Assembly (NCBI RefSeq): GCF_001544475.1
Contig: NZ_FCNW02000013.1
Coordinates: 1 to 64,000, forward strand
Reading direction: 5' to 3'
Source: Caballeronia humi
GTDB taxonomy: Bacteria; Pseudomonadota; Gammaproteobacteria; Burkholderiales; Burkholderiaceae
DNA: 64,000 bases
Numbering within the stretch: position 1 is the stretch's first letter; each line of letters starts with the position of its first letter. The position numbers were made by a program, and so were the translations under genes. Shown here piece after piece: positions 48,944 through 57,854 of this stretch. A model generated the notes under the pieces. The model did not search any database, had not been told where the DNA came from, and was given only the letters and a program-made list of their open reading frames with translations.

Positions 48944-49125
48944 ACCATCGGGTCGATCGGCGTGGGCTGAATACGTAGCGTAAAAATGCCCGAGCGCGAG
49001 CATCACGAGACGCGAAGTGAACAGCCACATTGAAACGCGACGAGCAAGCTCCATTTGTTTCGCACCAGCCGGCCTGTTCGCCACTCCACGGTCCCGCTTG
49101 AGGAAGCATCCCAAGCGGGTTTTTG
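48944..49125 (+). ncRNA. Candidate small RNA (about 180 nt)
   Basis: Bounded by a possible promoter (TATACT at 48931-48936, TCGAAA 17 bp upstream) and the intrinsic terminator at 49093-49130. No convincing protein frame lies inside; the only short one, starting near ATGCCCGAGCG, encodes 15 residues. I recognise no known RNA family. It could also be a leader or a remnant left by loss of rpsU. Confidence 0.3.
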
Positions 49126-49130
49126 CTTTA
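49093..49130 (+). terminator. Intrinsic terminator upstream of yqeY
   Basis: CCCGCTTG and CAAGCGGG form an 8-bp stem with an 11-nt loop, followed by TTTTTGCTTTATTT. It lies 75-110 bp before yqeY, so it ends an upstream transcript instead of the yqeY operon. Confidence 0.88.
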
Positions 49131-49204
49131 TTTCGCGTGGTTTTTGCGCGTTTGATGCGAAAGCCGCCGGCCCAATCTCTTCAAAATTGCAATTGCACGG
49201 GTAA

Positions 49205-49654
49205 ATGATGAGCCTCAAGGACCAGATCAGCGACGACATGAAAAACGCGATGCGCGCGCGGGAAACCGAGCGCCTCGGCACGATTCGTCTGTTGCTCGCC
49301 GCGATCAAGCAGCGTGAAGTCGACGAACGCGTCACGCTGGACGACGCCGCCGTGACCGCCGTCATCGACAAGATGATCAAGCAGCGCAAGGACTCGATCA
49401 GCCAGTTCCAGGCCGCCGGTCGCGACGATCTGGTCGCGAAGGAAAGCGCCGAACTGACCGTGCTCGCCGCGTACATGCCGGAGCAACTCTCGACCGAAGC
49501 AATCGCGGCGGAAGTCGCGGCCGCCGTCGCCGCGACGGGTGCGGCTGGCCCGCAGGACATGGGCAAGGTGATGGGCGTGCTCAAGCCCAAGCTCGCGGGC
49601 AAGGCCGACATGACGGCCGTCTCGGCGCAGGTGAAAGCGGCGCTGACGAAGTAA
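49205..49654 (+). CDS. GatB/YqeY domain protein
   Basis: A 149-residue all-helical protein resembling the tail of GatB (LKDQISDDMKNAMRARETER, TIRLLLAAIKQREVDER, AAYMPEQLSTEAI and KVMGVLKPKLAGKADM). The role in the cell is unclear; a link to tRNA-dependent amidation is suggested by homology. Two ATG codons, 49205 and 49208, are in tandem. It is 12 bp upstream of dnaG and surely cotranscribed with it. Confidence 0.93.
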   Translation: MMSLKDQISDDMKNAMRARETERLGTIRLLLAAIKQREVDERVTLDDAAVTAVIDKMIKQRKDSISQFQAAGRDDLVAKESAELTVLAAYMPEQLSTEAIAAEVAAAVAATGAAGPQDMGKVMGVLKPKLAGKADMTAVSAQVKAALTK

Positions 49655-49666
49655 GCGCGTCTCCAC

Positions 49667-51541
49667 GTGATTCCGCACGCTTTCCTGCAGGACCTGCTTA
49701 ACCGCGTCGATATCGTCGACGTGGTGGGCCGCTTCGTCCAGTTGAAGAAGGGCGGCGCGAACTTCATGGGGCTCTGCCCGTTCCACAACGAGAAAAGCCC
49801 GTCGTTCACGGTCAGCCCGACCAAGCAGTTCTATCACTGCTTCGGCTGCGGCGCGCACGGCACGGCGATCAGCTTTCTCATGGAACACACCGGGCTCACG
49901 TTCCCGGAAGCCGTCAAGGAACTCGCGCAATCGTGCGGACTGACCGTGCCGCAGGAACCGTCTTCGTTCAGGGGCAGCGGCGGCGAAGGCAACGCGCCGG
50001 GGCCGAGCAAGGCTGTAAGCGTTGCGCTGACCGAAGTCATGCAGACCGCCTGCGATTTTTACCGCAAGCAGTTGCGCGGCGCGCCGAACGCGATCGCATA
50101 CCTTAAAAAACGCGGGCTGACGGGCGAAGTCGCCGCGCGCTTCGGTCTCGGCTACGCACCCGACGGCTGGCAGAACCTCGAAACCGCGTTCCCCGACTAC
50201 CGCAACGACAACCTGGTCGAAGCGGGACTCGTGATCGTCAGCGAGAAGAACGACGCCCAGGGCCAATCCCGCCGATACGACCGTTTCCGCGAACGCGTGA
50301 TGTTCCCGATCCGCAACGTGAAGGGGAACGTGATCGGCTTTGGCGGGCGCATTCTCGACAGCGGCGAGCCCAAGTATTTGAATTCGCCCGAGACGCCGCT
50401 ATTTAGCAAGGGCAGTGAGCTTTACGGCCTGTTCGAGGCGCGTCTCGCGATTCGCGAACTGGGCTATGTGCTGGTCGTCGAAGGGTATATGGATGTCGTG
50501 GCGCTTGCGCAACTCGGGTTTGCGAACGCCGTCGCGACGCTCGGCACGGCGTGCACGCCGGTCCACGTCCAGAAGCTGTTCCGGCAGACCGAGACGGTCG
50601 TCTTCAGCTTCGACGGCGATTCGGCCGGACGGCGCGCCGCCCGCCGCGCACTGGAGGCGTGCCTGCCGCACGCCGCCGACAATCGCACGATCCGCTTCCT
50701 GTTCCTGCCGAAGGAGCACGATCCGGATAGCTACGTGCGCGAGTTTGGCGCGGACGGTTTCGGCGAGCAGGTCGACCGGGCGATGCCGCTGTCGCAGTTT
50801 CTGCTCAACGAAGTGCTGAACGACAAGGAACTGGACCAGCCGGAAGGCCGCGCGAAAGCGCTGTTCGACGCGAAGCCGCTTCTGCAGGCGCTGCCGGCGA
50901 ACGCGCTGCGGGTGCAGATATTGCACATGCTGGCAGACCGGCTCTCGACGCCATTTGCGGAAATTGCCGCGCTCTGCGACATCGATTCGCGCGCGGCGGC
51001 GGTCGCGCGCCGCGCTGTGCCGAAGAGCGAGCGGCGGCGCGTGACGGGCCAGGAGCAGCGGGCGCTGCGCAATCTGGTGATGTATCCGAGCATCGCCAAA
51101 GCGCTCGACCAGGAGAGCGAGCAGACGCTTGTGCTGATGACGGAGCACGGCGAATTGTTCGGCGAAGTGATCGGCCATGCGCGCGAACTCGGGGCGGACG
51201 CGGAGTTTCCGGTGCTCAAGGATCTCCTGCAAAACGGTCCGAATGCGCCGACGTACGAAGATATCTTTCAGGAAATTCTCGCCTATGATGAAAATGGACG
51301 AGATTTGATGATCGATCCGGCGGACGAAAGCGCGACAGAAAGGGTCCAGGAACAGAAGAAACTGCTCGCCGAAGAGCTGCAGGCGACGGTTATCAAGCTG
51401 CGCCACGACAGCTATCGCGCGCGACTGGACCAACTGGCGCGGCAGGCGACGCTATCGGCGGAGGAAGTTGCCGAGTTCAGCGAGCTCTCGGTGAAGGCTG
51501 CGCAGATCAAGGCGGCGCGGGTTGTGAGCCGGGAGAGCTAG
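49667..51541 (+). CDS. dnaG: DNA primase
   Basis: Makes RNA primers at the replication fork. The 624-residue protein has the N-terminal zinc-binding domain (LCPFHNEKSPSF and HCFGCGAHG), the RNA-polymerase core (YLKKRGLTGEVAARFGLGYA), and the Toprim acidic motif VVEGYMDVV with FSFDGDSAGRRAA. A C-terminal helicase-binding region follows. The start is GTG at 49667. It sits between yqeY and rpoD in the usual macromolecular-synthesis order. Confidence 0.97.
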   Translation: MIPHAFLQDLLNRVDIVDVVGRFVQLKKGGANFMGLCPFHNEKSPSFTVSPTKQFYHCFGCGAHGTAISFLMEHTGLTFPEAVKELAQSCGLTVPQEPSSFRGSGGEGNAPGPSKAVSVALTEVMQTACDFYRKQLRGAPNAIAYLKKRGLTGEVAARFGLGYAPDGWQNLETAFPDYRNDNLVEAGLVIVSEKNDAQGQSRRYDRFRERVMFPIRNVKGNVIGFGGRILDSGEPKYLNSPETPLFSKGSELYGLFEARLAIRELGYVLVVEGYMDVVALAQLGFANAVATLGTACTPVHVQKLFRQTETVVFSFDGDSAGRRAARRALEACLPHAADNRTIRFLFLPKEHDPDSYVREFGADGFGEQVDRAMPLSQFLLNEVLNDKELDQPEGRAKALFDAKPLLQALPANALRVQILHMLADRLSTPFAEIAALCDIDSRAAAVARRAVPKSERRRVTGQEQRALRNLVMYPSIAKALDQESEQTLVLMTEHGELFGEVIGHARELGADAEFPVLKDLLQNGPNAPTYEDIFQEILAYDENGRDLMIDPADESATERVQEQKKLLAEELQATVIKLRHDSYRARLDQLARQATLSAEEVAEFSELSVKAAQIKAARVVSRES

Positions 51542-51549
51542 ACCCGCGG

Positions 51550-51558
51550 TGCTATAAT
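51550..51558 (+). promoter_or_regulatory. Extended -10 promoter before rpoD
   Basis: TGC-TATAAT (51550-51558) is a full extended -10 element about 100 bp before rpoD and just after the dnaG stop. No good -35 is present at 17 bp. It could give rpoD its own start of transcription. Confidence 0.6.
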
Positions 51559-51657
51559 TTCAGGTTTTCAGCAAGTTGTTTTTTTGAGTTTGTTTTCCTT
51601 GTACGGCGCCCGCATATCAGCTTGAAGATGTGTTAAGGGCACAGGCGAAAAAGGCAA

Positions 51658-54165
51658 ATGGCAAAGACTACGAGCGGGAAGAAAGTGACAGGACGCGGCG
51701 GCTCGACGGGGCCGGATCGGGCAGTAGTCCCCACGGGGGTTCCTGGTGCGTCAACTTCCTCCTCCGGTGAATCGAAGGCCGGTGCCGAACCGCGCGACGA
51801 GGCGTGTTCGAGGAAGAGGGCGCTGGCTGAATCGGCTGGGAAGAAGGCGTCGGCTACGTCGGTGAAGGCCGTGCGTGCGCCGGAGGACCCCGATCGGGCG
51901 GATCCGATCGCAGACGAACAGACGGGCAGAAGGGAAACGGCTGCTATTGAGGGACGGAGCGAGGGTCGAAGTCATCGCGAGCGCGATGGCCCGCGGCACG
52001 ACCCCGGGCAGGGCGCGCGGGACGAAGCAGCGCGCGCACATTCAGATTCCACGGTTCCATCGGCTGCCGTCCAGCAGCCGCGGGTCGAGACTAAAGCCGG
52101 CACGGCGAATTCCATGACGAAAAAGCTGAACGAAACACCCGTCGAAGACGACGCAACGCAAAACGCAGAGCCCGCCGTCGCCGCTCCTGCGGTCAAGGTT
52201 GAAAAGGTGAAGGCACGCGATCGCCGCGCGAAGGAAAAAGCGCTGCTGAAAGACGCGTTCGCCTCCGCCGCGCCCGGCACGATGGAAGAGCTCGAGGAAC
52301 GACGCTCGAAACTGCGCGCGCTGATCAAGCTCGGCAAGGAGCGCGGTTACCTGACGTACGCGGAAATCAACGATCACCTGCCTGATAACTTCACGGAAAC
52401 GGAAGCGATCGAAGGGATCATCAGCACGTTCAACGACATGGGCGTCGCCGTCTACGAGCAGGCGCCCGATGCCGAGACGCTGCTCCTGAACGACAACGCG
52501 CCGGCTGCCTCCACCGACGACGAAGTCGAGGAAGAAGCGGAAGTCGCGCTCTCTACTGTCGATTCCGAATTCGGCCGTACAACCGATCCCGTGCGCATGT
52601 ACATGCGCGAGATGGGCACGGTCGAACTGCTGACGCGCGAAGGCGAAATCGAGATCGCGAAGCGGATCGAAGACGGCCTGAAGCACATGGTCATGGCGAT
52701 CTCCGCCTGCCCGACCACTATCGCCGACATCCTGGCGATGGCCGAGCGCGTGCAGAACGAAGAGACGCGCGTGGACGAACTCGTCGACGGCCTGATCGAT
52801 CCGAACGCCGCCGACGCCGACGGTTTCTCCGAGCAGGAAGCGGAGGCGATCGAAAGCGAGGACGAGGAAGAGGCCACCGAGGAAGAGAGCGACGACGAGG
52901 AAGAAGAGGACGAAAGCACCGCGCAGGCGAATGCGAACGCCGCTCAACTCGAAGCGCTCAAGCGCGCGTCGCTGGAGAAGTTTTCCCTGATCAGCGAATG
53001 GTTCGACAAGATGCGCCGCGCCTACGAGAAGGAAGGCTACAAGTCGAAGGCGTATTTGAAGGCGCAGGAAGCCATCCAGACCGAACTGATGTCGATCCGC
53101 TTTACCGCGCGTACCGTCGAGCGTCTGTGCGACACGCTGCGCGCGCAGGTCGATGAAGTGCGTCAGGTCGAACGGCAGATTCTGCATACTGTCGTGGACA
53201 AGTGCGGCATGCCGCGCGCCGAATTCATCGCCCGCTTCCCGGGCAATGAGACGGACCTCGAATGGTCGGAGAAGGTCGTGACGGAAGGGCACGGCTATAG
53301 CGCGATCCTCGAACGCAATATTCCGGCGATCCGAGAACAGCAGCAGCGTCTGCTCGACTTGCAGGCGCGTGTCGTGTTGCCTCTGAAGGACCTGAAGGAA
53401 ACCAACCGCCAGATGGCGGCGGGCGAACTGAAGGCGCGTCAGGCGAAGCGTGAGATGACCGAGGCCAACCTGCGTCTCGTGATTTCGATTGCGAAGAAAT
53501 ACACGAACCGCGGTTTGCAGTTCCTCGACCTCATTCAGGAAGGCAACATCGGCTTGATGAAGGCGGTGGACAAGTTCGAATATCGTCGCGGTTACAAGTT
53601 TTCGACGTACGCGACGTGGTGGATTCGTCAGGCGATTACGCGGTCGATCGCGGATCAGGCGCGCACCATCCGGATTCCGGTTCACATGATCGAAACGATC
53701 AACAAGATGAACCGTATCTCGCGGCAGATTTTGCAGGAAACCGGTCTCGAGCCGGACCCGGCGACGCTTGCCGAGAAGATGGAGATGCCGGAAGACAAGA
53801 TCCGCAAGATCATGAAGATCGCGAAGGAGCCGATCTCGATGGAAACGCCCATCGGCGACGACGACGATTCGCATCTCGGCGATTTCATCGAGGACACGAA
53901 CACGGTCGCTCCGGCCGATGCCGCCTTGCACGCCAGCATGCGCGACGTCGTGAAGGACGTGCTCGATTCGTTGACGCCGCGCGAGGCGAAGGTGCTGCGC
54001 ATGCGTTTCGGCATCGAAATGAGCACGGACCATACGCTCGAGGAAGTCGGCAAGCAGTTCGACGTGACGCGCGAGCGGATTCGTCAGATCGAGGCGAAGG
54101 CGCTGCGCAAGCTCCGTCATCCGAGCCGGTCGGACAAGCTCAAGTCGTTCCTCGAAGGGAACTGA
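51658..54165 (+). CDS. rpoD: RNA polymerase primary sigma factor RpoD (sigma-70)
   Basis: The housekeeping sigma factor. Region 1.1 begins after ~190 residues ([19 protein letters not shown]). Region 1.2 is [22 protein letters not shown] long acidic non-conserved region follows ([20 protein letters not shown]). Region 2 has [20 protein letters not shown] and [17 protein letters not shown]. Region 4 has LREVGK-like [19 protein letters not shown]. At 835 residues it is longer than most because of a ~150-residue Ser/Arg/Lys-rich N-terminal extension. An ATG at residue 153 ([13 protein letters not shown]) is the shorter alternative. A terminator and a tRNA follow. Confidence 0.96.
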   Translation: MAKTTSGKKVTGRGGSTGPDRAVVPTGVPGASTSSSGESKAGAEPRDEACSRKRALAESAGKKASATSVKAVRAPEDPDRADPIADEQTGRRETAAIEGRSEGRSHRERDGPRHDPGQGARDEAARAHSDSTVPSAAVQQPRVETKAGTANSMTKKLNETPVEDDATQNAEPAVAAPAVKVEKVKARDRRAKEKALLKDAFASAAPGTMEELEERRSKLRALIKLGKERGYLTYAEINDHLPDNFTETEAIEGIISTFNDMGVAVYEQAPDAETLLLNDNAPAASTDDEVEEEAEVALSTVDSEFGRTTDPVRMYMREMGTVELLTREGEIEIAKRIEDGLKHMVMAISACPTTIADILAMAERVQNEETRVDELVDGLIDPNAADADGFSEQEAEAIESEDEEEATEEESDDEEEEDESTAQANANAAQLEALKRASLEKFSLISEWFDKMRRAYEKEGYKSKAYLKAQEAIQTELMSIRFTARTVERLCDTLRAQVDEVRQVERQILHTVVDKCGMPRAEFIARFPGNETDLEWSEKVVTEGHGYSAILERNIPAIREQQQRLLDLQARVVLPLKDLKETNRQMAAGELKARQAKREMTEANLRLVISIAKKYTNRGLQFLDLIQEGNIGLMKAVDKFEYRRGYKFSTYATWWIRQAITRSIADQARTIRIPVHMIETINKMNRISRQILQETGLEPDPATLAEKMEMPEDKIRKIMKIAKEPISMETPIGDDDDSHLGDFIEDTNTVAPADAALHASMRDVVKDVLDSLTPREAKVLRMRFGIEMSTDHTLEEVGKQFDVTRERIRQIEAKALRKLRHPSRSDKLKSFLEGN

Positions 54166-54240
54166 AAGCCCCTTGTTTTGTGAGGCGTTGTGAGGCAAAC
54201 TCGCAACCCTCGCAGAGCGGGCGCATTGTTCCGACGTATG

Positions 54241-54268
54241 AAAGAGCGCCACCCGGCGCTTTCTTTTT
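54241..54268 (+). terminator. rpoD terminator
   Basis: AGCGCC - ACCC - GGCGCT (6-bp stem) followed by TTCTTTTT, 75 bp after the rpoD stop and just before the tRNA gene. Confidence 0.75.
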
Positions 54269-54285
54269 GCCTTTTTCCCTCAAAA

Positions 54286-54362
54286 GGGCCGGAAGCTTAA
54301 TTGGTATAAGCTGTCGACTCATAATCGACCGATAGTGGGTTCGAGTCCCACCCGGCCCACCA
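54286..54362 (+). tRNA. tRNA with CAU anticodon, probably tRNA-Ile2 (lysidine-modified)
   Basis: A full 77-nt cloverleaf. The acceptor stem is GGGCCGG/CCGGCCC with discriminator A and encoded CCA, the D-arm is GCTT/AAGC, the anticodon stem GTCGA/TCGAC with loop CTCATAA, and the T-arm GTGGG/CCCAC with TTCGAGT. CAU can mean Met or Ile2. C4-G69 and C5-G68 and the GTCGA-type anticodon stem resemble the Ile2 pattern read by TilS, so Ile2 is favoured over elongator Met. The first-base pairing excludes initiator tRNA. Confidence 0.93.
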
Positions 54363-54567
54363 GTCTCGTCCCTGTGCCCCCGGCGCTTCGCCGCCGCTGT
54401 GCCCCTCTCGCTCAACAAGCGCACACTAGAATTCATGTCAGCGAATCGGGTCTTTATCGCCGAAGCATAAGTCAGACTGAATGAATCAGATAAGAATGTT
54501 TTGCTATCGTTTATGAGTCATCTGGTCCAGCATGAATGGATCTACGAGTGCAAAAGGAGTGAGACAA

Positions 54568-56019
54568 ATGGAAAACACAGCAGACTTGAAGCGCTACGAA
54601 CTGTTGATCGGCGGGGAATCCGTGCCGCCGAGCGGCGGTGACTATTCGATCAATCTCGATCCCGCGACCGAGCGGCCAATCGCGCGCGTCGCGCAAGGCA
54701 CCGCCGCCGACGTCGATCGGGCCGTGCTCGCCGCGCGCGCCGCGCTCAAGCCGTGGAACGCGATCCGCGCCAGCGAGCGCGGCCGCATCCTGATGCGCTT
54801 CGCCGAATTGCTGCGTCAGAACCAGGAGGAAATCGCCGCCGTCGAGAGCCTCGATTGCGGCAAGCCGATCGCGGGCGTGCAGCGCCAGGACGTGCCCGCC
54901 GCCATCGATACCCTCGCCTATTACGCCGGCTGGTGCGACAAGATCAACGGCCAGGTCGTGCCGGCGCGCCCCGACGCGTTGACGTACACGGTGCGCGAGC
55001 CGGTTGGCGTGGTCGCGGCGATCGTGCCGTGGAATTTCCCGCTGATGATCGGCATGTGGAAGATCGCGCCGGCCCTCGCCTGCGGCTGCACGCTGATCGT
55101 GAAACCGGCCGAAATCACGCCGCTCTCGGCGCTGATGATCGGCAAGCTCGCGCTCGAAGCGGGCGTCCTGCCGGGCGTGCTGAATATCGTCACCGGCAAG
55201 GGATCGGTGGTCGGCGATGCGCTCGTCGCGCATCCGGGCGTCGACAAGGTCACGTTCACCGGGTCGCCGTCGGTGGGGCGCGGCATTCTGCAGGGTGCCG
55301 CAAGCAACTTCAAGCGCGTGACGCTGGAACTCGGCGGCAAGTCGGCGAACGTGATTTTCGCCGATGCCAACCTCGACGCCGCCACCCGCGCCGCCGCCTC
55401 CGGCATCTTTTTCAACGCCGGGCAGGTGTGCTCGGCGGGCTCGCGCGTGCTGGTGCAGCGCGCGGTGTACGACGACGTCGTCGAAATGCTGGCGCAGCGC
55501 GCGAAGTCGATCAAGCTCGGCGATCCGTCGCAGCGCGAGACCAACATGGGCCCGCTGATTTCATCGAAGCAGATGAAGACCGTGCTCGAATACGTCGATA
55601 TCGGCAAGGGCGAGGGTGCGTCGCTCGTGACGGGCGGACGGCGCACCGGCGAGCGCGGCTATTTCGTCGAGCCGACGGTGTTCGCGAACGTCGCGCACGA
55701 AATGCGCATCTCGCAGGAGGAAATCTTCGGCCCGGTGGTAAGCGTGATTCCTTTCGACGATGAAGCCGACGCCCTGCGCATCGCCAATGGCACGGCCTAC
55801 AGCCTTGCGGCGGGCGTGTGGAGCGCGGATATCGGCCGGGTGCACCGGATGGCGGCGGAGCTGAAGGCGGGCACCGTCTGGGTCAATACCTACGGCTACA
55901 CGGACGTGCGGCTGCCGTGGGGCGGCTCAGGCGACTCGGGCTTCGGGCGCGAACATGGCGATGTCGCCATCGAAAACTTTACCGAGCCGAAGGCGATCTG
56001 GGTGTCGCTTACGCCTTGA
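54568..56019 (+). CDS. NAD(P)-dependent aldehyde dehydrogenase
   Basis: A 483-residue ALDH that oxidises aldehydes to acids. Signatures are VPWNFPLMIGMWK (catalytic Asn), FTGSPSVGRGI, the general base Glu in LELGGKSAN, the nucleophile Cys in NAGQVCSAGSRV and EEIFGPVVSVIPF. The late GYTDVRLPWGGSGDSGFGRE is common in betaine- or gamma-aminobutyraldehyde-type members, but the substrate is not certain. AGGAG lies 8 nt before the ATG at 54568. Two strong hairpins follow the stop. Confidence 0.92.
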   Translation: MENTADLKRYELLIGGESVPPSGGDYSINLDPATERPIARVAQGTAADVDRAVLAARAALKPWNAIRASERGRILMRFAELLRQNQEEIAAVESLDCGKPIAGVQRQDVPAAIDTLAYYAGWCDKINGQVVPARPDALTYTVREPVGVVAAIVPWNFPLMIGMWKIAPALACGCTLIVKPAEITPLSALMIGKLALEAGVLPGVLNIVTGKGSVVGDALVAHPGVDKVTFTGSPSVGRGILQGAASNFKRVTLELGGKSANVIFADANLDAATRAAASGIFFNAGQVCSAGSRVLVQRAVYDDVVEMLAQRAKSIKLGDPSQRETNMGPLISSKQMKTVLEYVDIGKGEGASLVTGGRRTGERGYFVEPTVFANVAHEMRISQEEIFGPVVSVIPFDDEADALRIANGTAYSLAAGVWSADIGRVHRMAAELKAGTVWVNTYGYTDVRLPWGGSGDSGFGREHGDVAIENFTEPKAIWVSLTP

Positions 56020-56030
56020 ACCTAAACAAA

Positions 56031-56090
56031 GAGCGGCCCGCGGGCCGCTCAAAATCGCAAAAAAGCCGTTCGAACGTGAACGGCTTTTTT
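56031..56090. terminator. Double terminator after the aldehyde dehydrogenase
   Basis: A perfect 20-bp palindrome (GAGCGGCCCG/CGGGCCGCTC, 56031-56050) is followed by AAAAAAGCCGTTC - GAACGT - GAACGGCTTTTTT (13-bp stem, 56059-56071 and 56078-56090). The second has an A-run and a T-run and so works in both directions between convergent genes. Confidence 0.9.
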
Positions 56091-56112
56091 GATTAAATCC
56101 CGATCAAACGCT

Positions 56113-56454
56113 TCAGGCGTGCGCAACCGATTGCTCGTTGCGCGAGCGCCAGAGCCGCGCGCGGCGAGCGCTGTCGTCGTTCTTGACGGTGTTCGCCCGG
56201 CACGCTTCCAGCACGGCGTTCTTCCGATCCACGATCGCCTGGCACAGGAAATCCGCGCTGTAGGCCGTCAACAAATGCGGGCAGTGCGACTCGATGTACT
56301 GCGCAATCCGGACGTAGTCGCTATCGGCGGCGGCGAGGGCGCGATAGGTGTCGGCGTCCCAGCGGAACATCAGGTCGAGTTCTTCGAAGGCGTTGTTGTA
56401 CGCGCAAATTTGCGCCTGGATTTCGCGGTCGTCGCTGTGAGTGGCGTGGATCAT
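56113..56454 (-). CDS. Protein of unknown function, 113 residues
   Basis: I do not recognise this gene. It is soluble and probably helical (CAYNNAFEELDLMFRWD, RALAAADSDYVRIAQYIESH), with three cysteines (AQICAY, SHCPHL, DFLCQAI) and a fourth in EACRAN. AGGAG lies 6 nt before the ATG at 56454, and the frame is well used, so it is probably real. It lies between the aldehyde dehydrogenase terminator and a LysR gene on the same strand and may be cotranscribed with the latter. Confidence 0.75.
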   Translation of the reverse strand: MIHATHSDDREIQAQICAYNNAFEELDLMFRWDADTYRALAAADSDYVRIAQYIESHCPHLLTAYSADFLCQAIVDRKNAVLEACRANTVKNDDSARRARLWRSRNEQSVAHA

Positions 56455-56558
56455 GGTCGTCTCCTGTTCCTGTTTGGCCGTGAGGGGTTACATGCAGGAT
56501 AAGAACTTCGATCCATATACGACAGTTAAACTTTTTCCGAATAACGATAAGTAAAACT

Positions 56559-57503
56559 TTATGAATTGGGTCTACCGGTTTCTGCACCGATATGGGTGAT
56601 TGCCTCGATCTGCGCCGCGCCTTCCTCGATCAGGAATTCCTTGAACGCCAGCGCGACCGGCGGCAGGCGCTTGTTGTTCCGGTGCACGACGAACCAGTTG
56701 AGCATCACGGGAAAGCCCGCGACATCGAGCACGGCGAGCTTGCCCACCTGCAGTTCCATGCTGATCGTGTGCGCCGAGAGAAAGCTGATGCCCATGCCGG
56801 CGATCACGGCCTGCTTGATCGTCTCGGTGCTGGTGATCTCCATCGCGATGTTCAGGTTCGGCAAACGCCCGGCGAAGCCTTCCTCCATTGAATTCCACGT
56901 ATCCGATCCCTTCTCGCGGACGATAAAAGGCTCCTCGGCGAGCGCCTCAAGCGGAATATCGGTCTTGCCGACGAGCGGGTGATCCGGCGGCGCGACGATC
57001 ACGTACGGATGCGGTGCGAACGACACGTTCGCGGTGTCCATGTCCTTCGGCGGACGGACCATGACCGCGAGATCGGTCAGGTTGTCGGTGAGCTGATGCA
57101 GGAGCTCCTCGCGATTGTGCACTGCGAGATTCAGGCGCACATCGGTGTTGCGCTTCGTAAAGGCGGCGAGCAGACGCGGGAAGAAATAATCGCCGGCGCT
57201 GATCACCGCGACGTTCAGCGTGCCGCCGGAAATGCCTTTCAGCCGCGCCATCGCGTCGTCAGCTTCGCGGAACTGTTCGAGAATGGCTCGGCTGTAATGA
57301 AGCATTTCATTGCCAGCGGGCGTGAGATAGATCTTTTTGCCAAGCTGCTCGAAAAGCGGCAGCCCCGCGTGCTCCTCCAGTTGCTTGACCTGGGTCGAAA
57401 CGGCAGGCTGCGTAAGGTAAAGCTCCTCAGCCGCCCGCGAAAAACTCAGGCGGCGCGCGACGGTTTCGAAGATCTTCAACTGTCGCAGCGTGGCATTGCG
57501 CAT
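56559..57503 (-). CDS. LysR-family regulator (CbbR-like)
   Basis: A 314-residue LysR protein. The start MRNATLRQLKIFETVARRLS and helix-turn-helix SFSRAAEELYLTQPAVSTQV strongly resemble the CbbR branch, though no Calvin-cycle gene is near. The effector domain includes LNVAVISAGDYFFPRLL. GGAGG lies 11 nt before the ATG at 57503; the ATG at 57521 adds six residues. It is divergent from the oxalate/formate-type antiporter, with a 351-bp gap containing inverted repeats, so it may control that gene. Confidence 0.9.
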   Translation of the reverse strand: MRNATLRQLKIFETVARRLSFSRAAEELYLTQPAVSTQVKQLEEHAGLPLFEQLGKKIYLTPAGNEMLHYSRAILEQFREADDAMARLKGISGGTLNVAVISAGDYFFPRLLAAFTKRNTDVRLNLAVHNREELLHQLTDNLTDLAVMVRPPKDMDTANVSFAPHPYVIVAPPDHPLVGKTDIPLEALAEEPFIVREKGSDTWNSMEEGFAGRLPNLNIAMEITSTETIKQAVIAGMGISFLSAHTISMELQVGKLAVLDVAGFPVMLNWFVVHRNNKRLPPVALAFKEFLIEEGAAQIEAITHIGAETGRPNS

Positions 57504-57854
57504 CACGGCGGAGCCCTCCATCCATACACGATGGCTAACTTATACAATAAATTTTTCTAACTTTCCCTAATCGTTTTTCTCCCCCACGATGCTTTCACGT
57601 TCCGCGCAAGTTGTAAGCGGAACGTCGTTCATCGGCGTGGAAAGCCGTGCTTTGCCCCGAGCACACGTGAACCACGAGCGATGAGAGCAGTGCAGCAAAA
57701 CGACTGCGCCCGACGTGCGCCGCCAGCCTGCGCCGCATGGCTTGAGCATTTCCCCTGACAGACCGACCGCTGCTGCATCGGCAAAAATAACGCCGGTGAT
57801 CCTGCATCAAATCAAGCGCCGCACGAGCGCTGAAAACGAAAATCGGAGACAGAC
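57504..57854. other. Divergent regulatory region between LysR and antiporter genes
   Basis: These 351 bp hold TTAT-ACA-ATAA (57540-57550) close to the LysR start, as expected for an autoregulatory LysR box, and the long inverted repeat at 57597-57625. The AT-rich part (57535-57585) probably contains the LysR promoter. No gene is supported; small frames here are shadows. Confidence 0.55.
57597..57625. promoter_or_regulatory. Perfect 9-bp inverted repeat
   Basis: Arms ACGTTCCGC and GCGGAACGT are separated by 11 bp, so the centres of the arms are about two helical turns apart, as for a dimeric regulator. No T-run follows, so it is not a terminator. It lies between the divergent LysR and antiporter genes. 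Confidence 0.55.

Larger units (their letters stand above)
48858..49204. other. Gap upstream of yqeY, lacking the expected rpsU
   Basis: Ribosomal protein S21 (rpsU) often precedes yqeY-dnaG-rpoD in proteobacteria. No S21-like frame is present in these 347 bp on either strand. The region instead has a promoter-like pair, TCGAAA (48908-48913) and TATACT (48931-48936) with 17-bp spacing, and a strong terminator at 49093-49130. Confidence 0.6.

Noticed and set aside
52042..54252. 736-residue minus-strand frame opposite rpoD
   Set aside because: Lies wholly over the conserved sigma factor and has low-complexity Arg/Leu/His/Asp-rich sequence with no recognisable domain.
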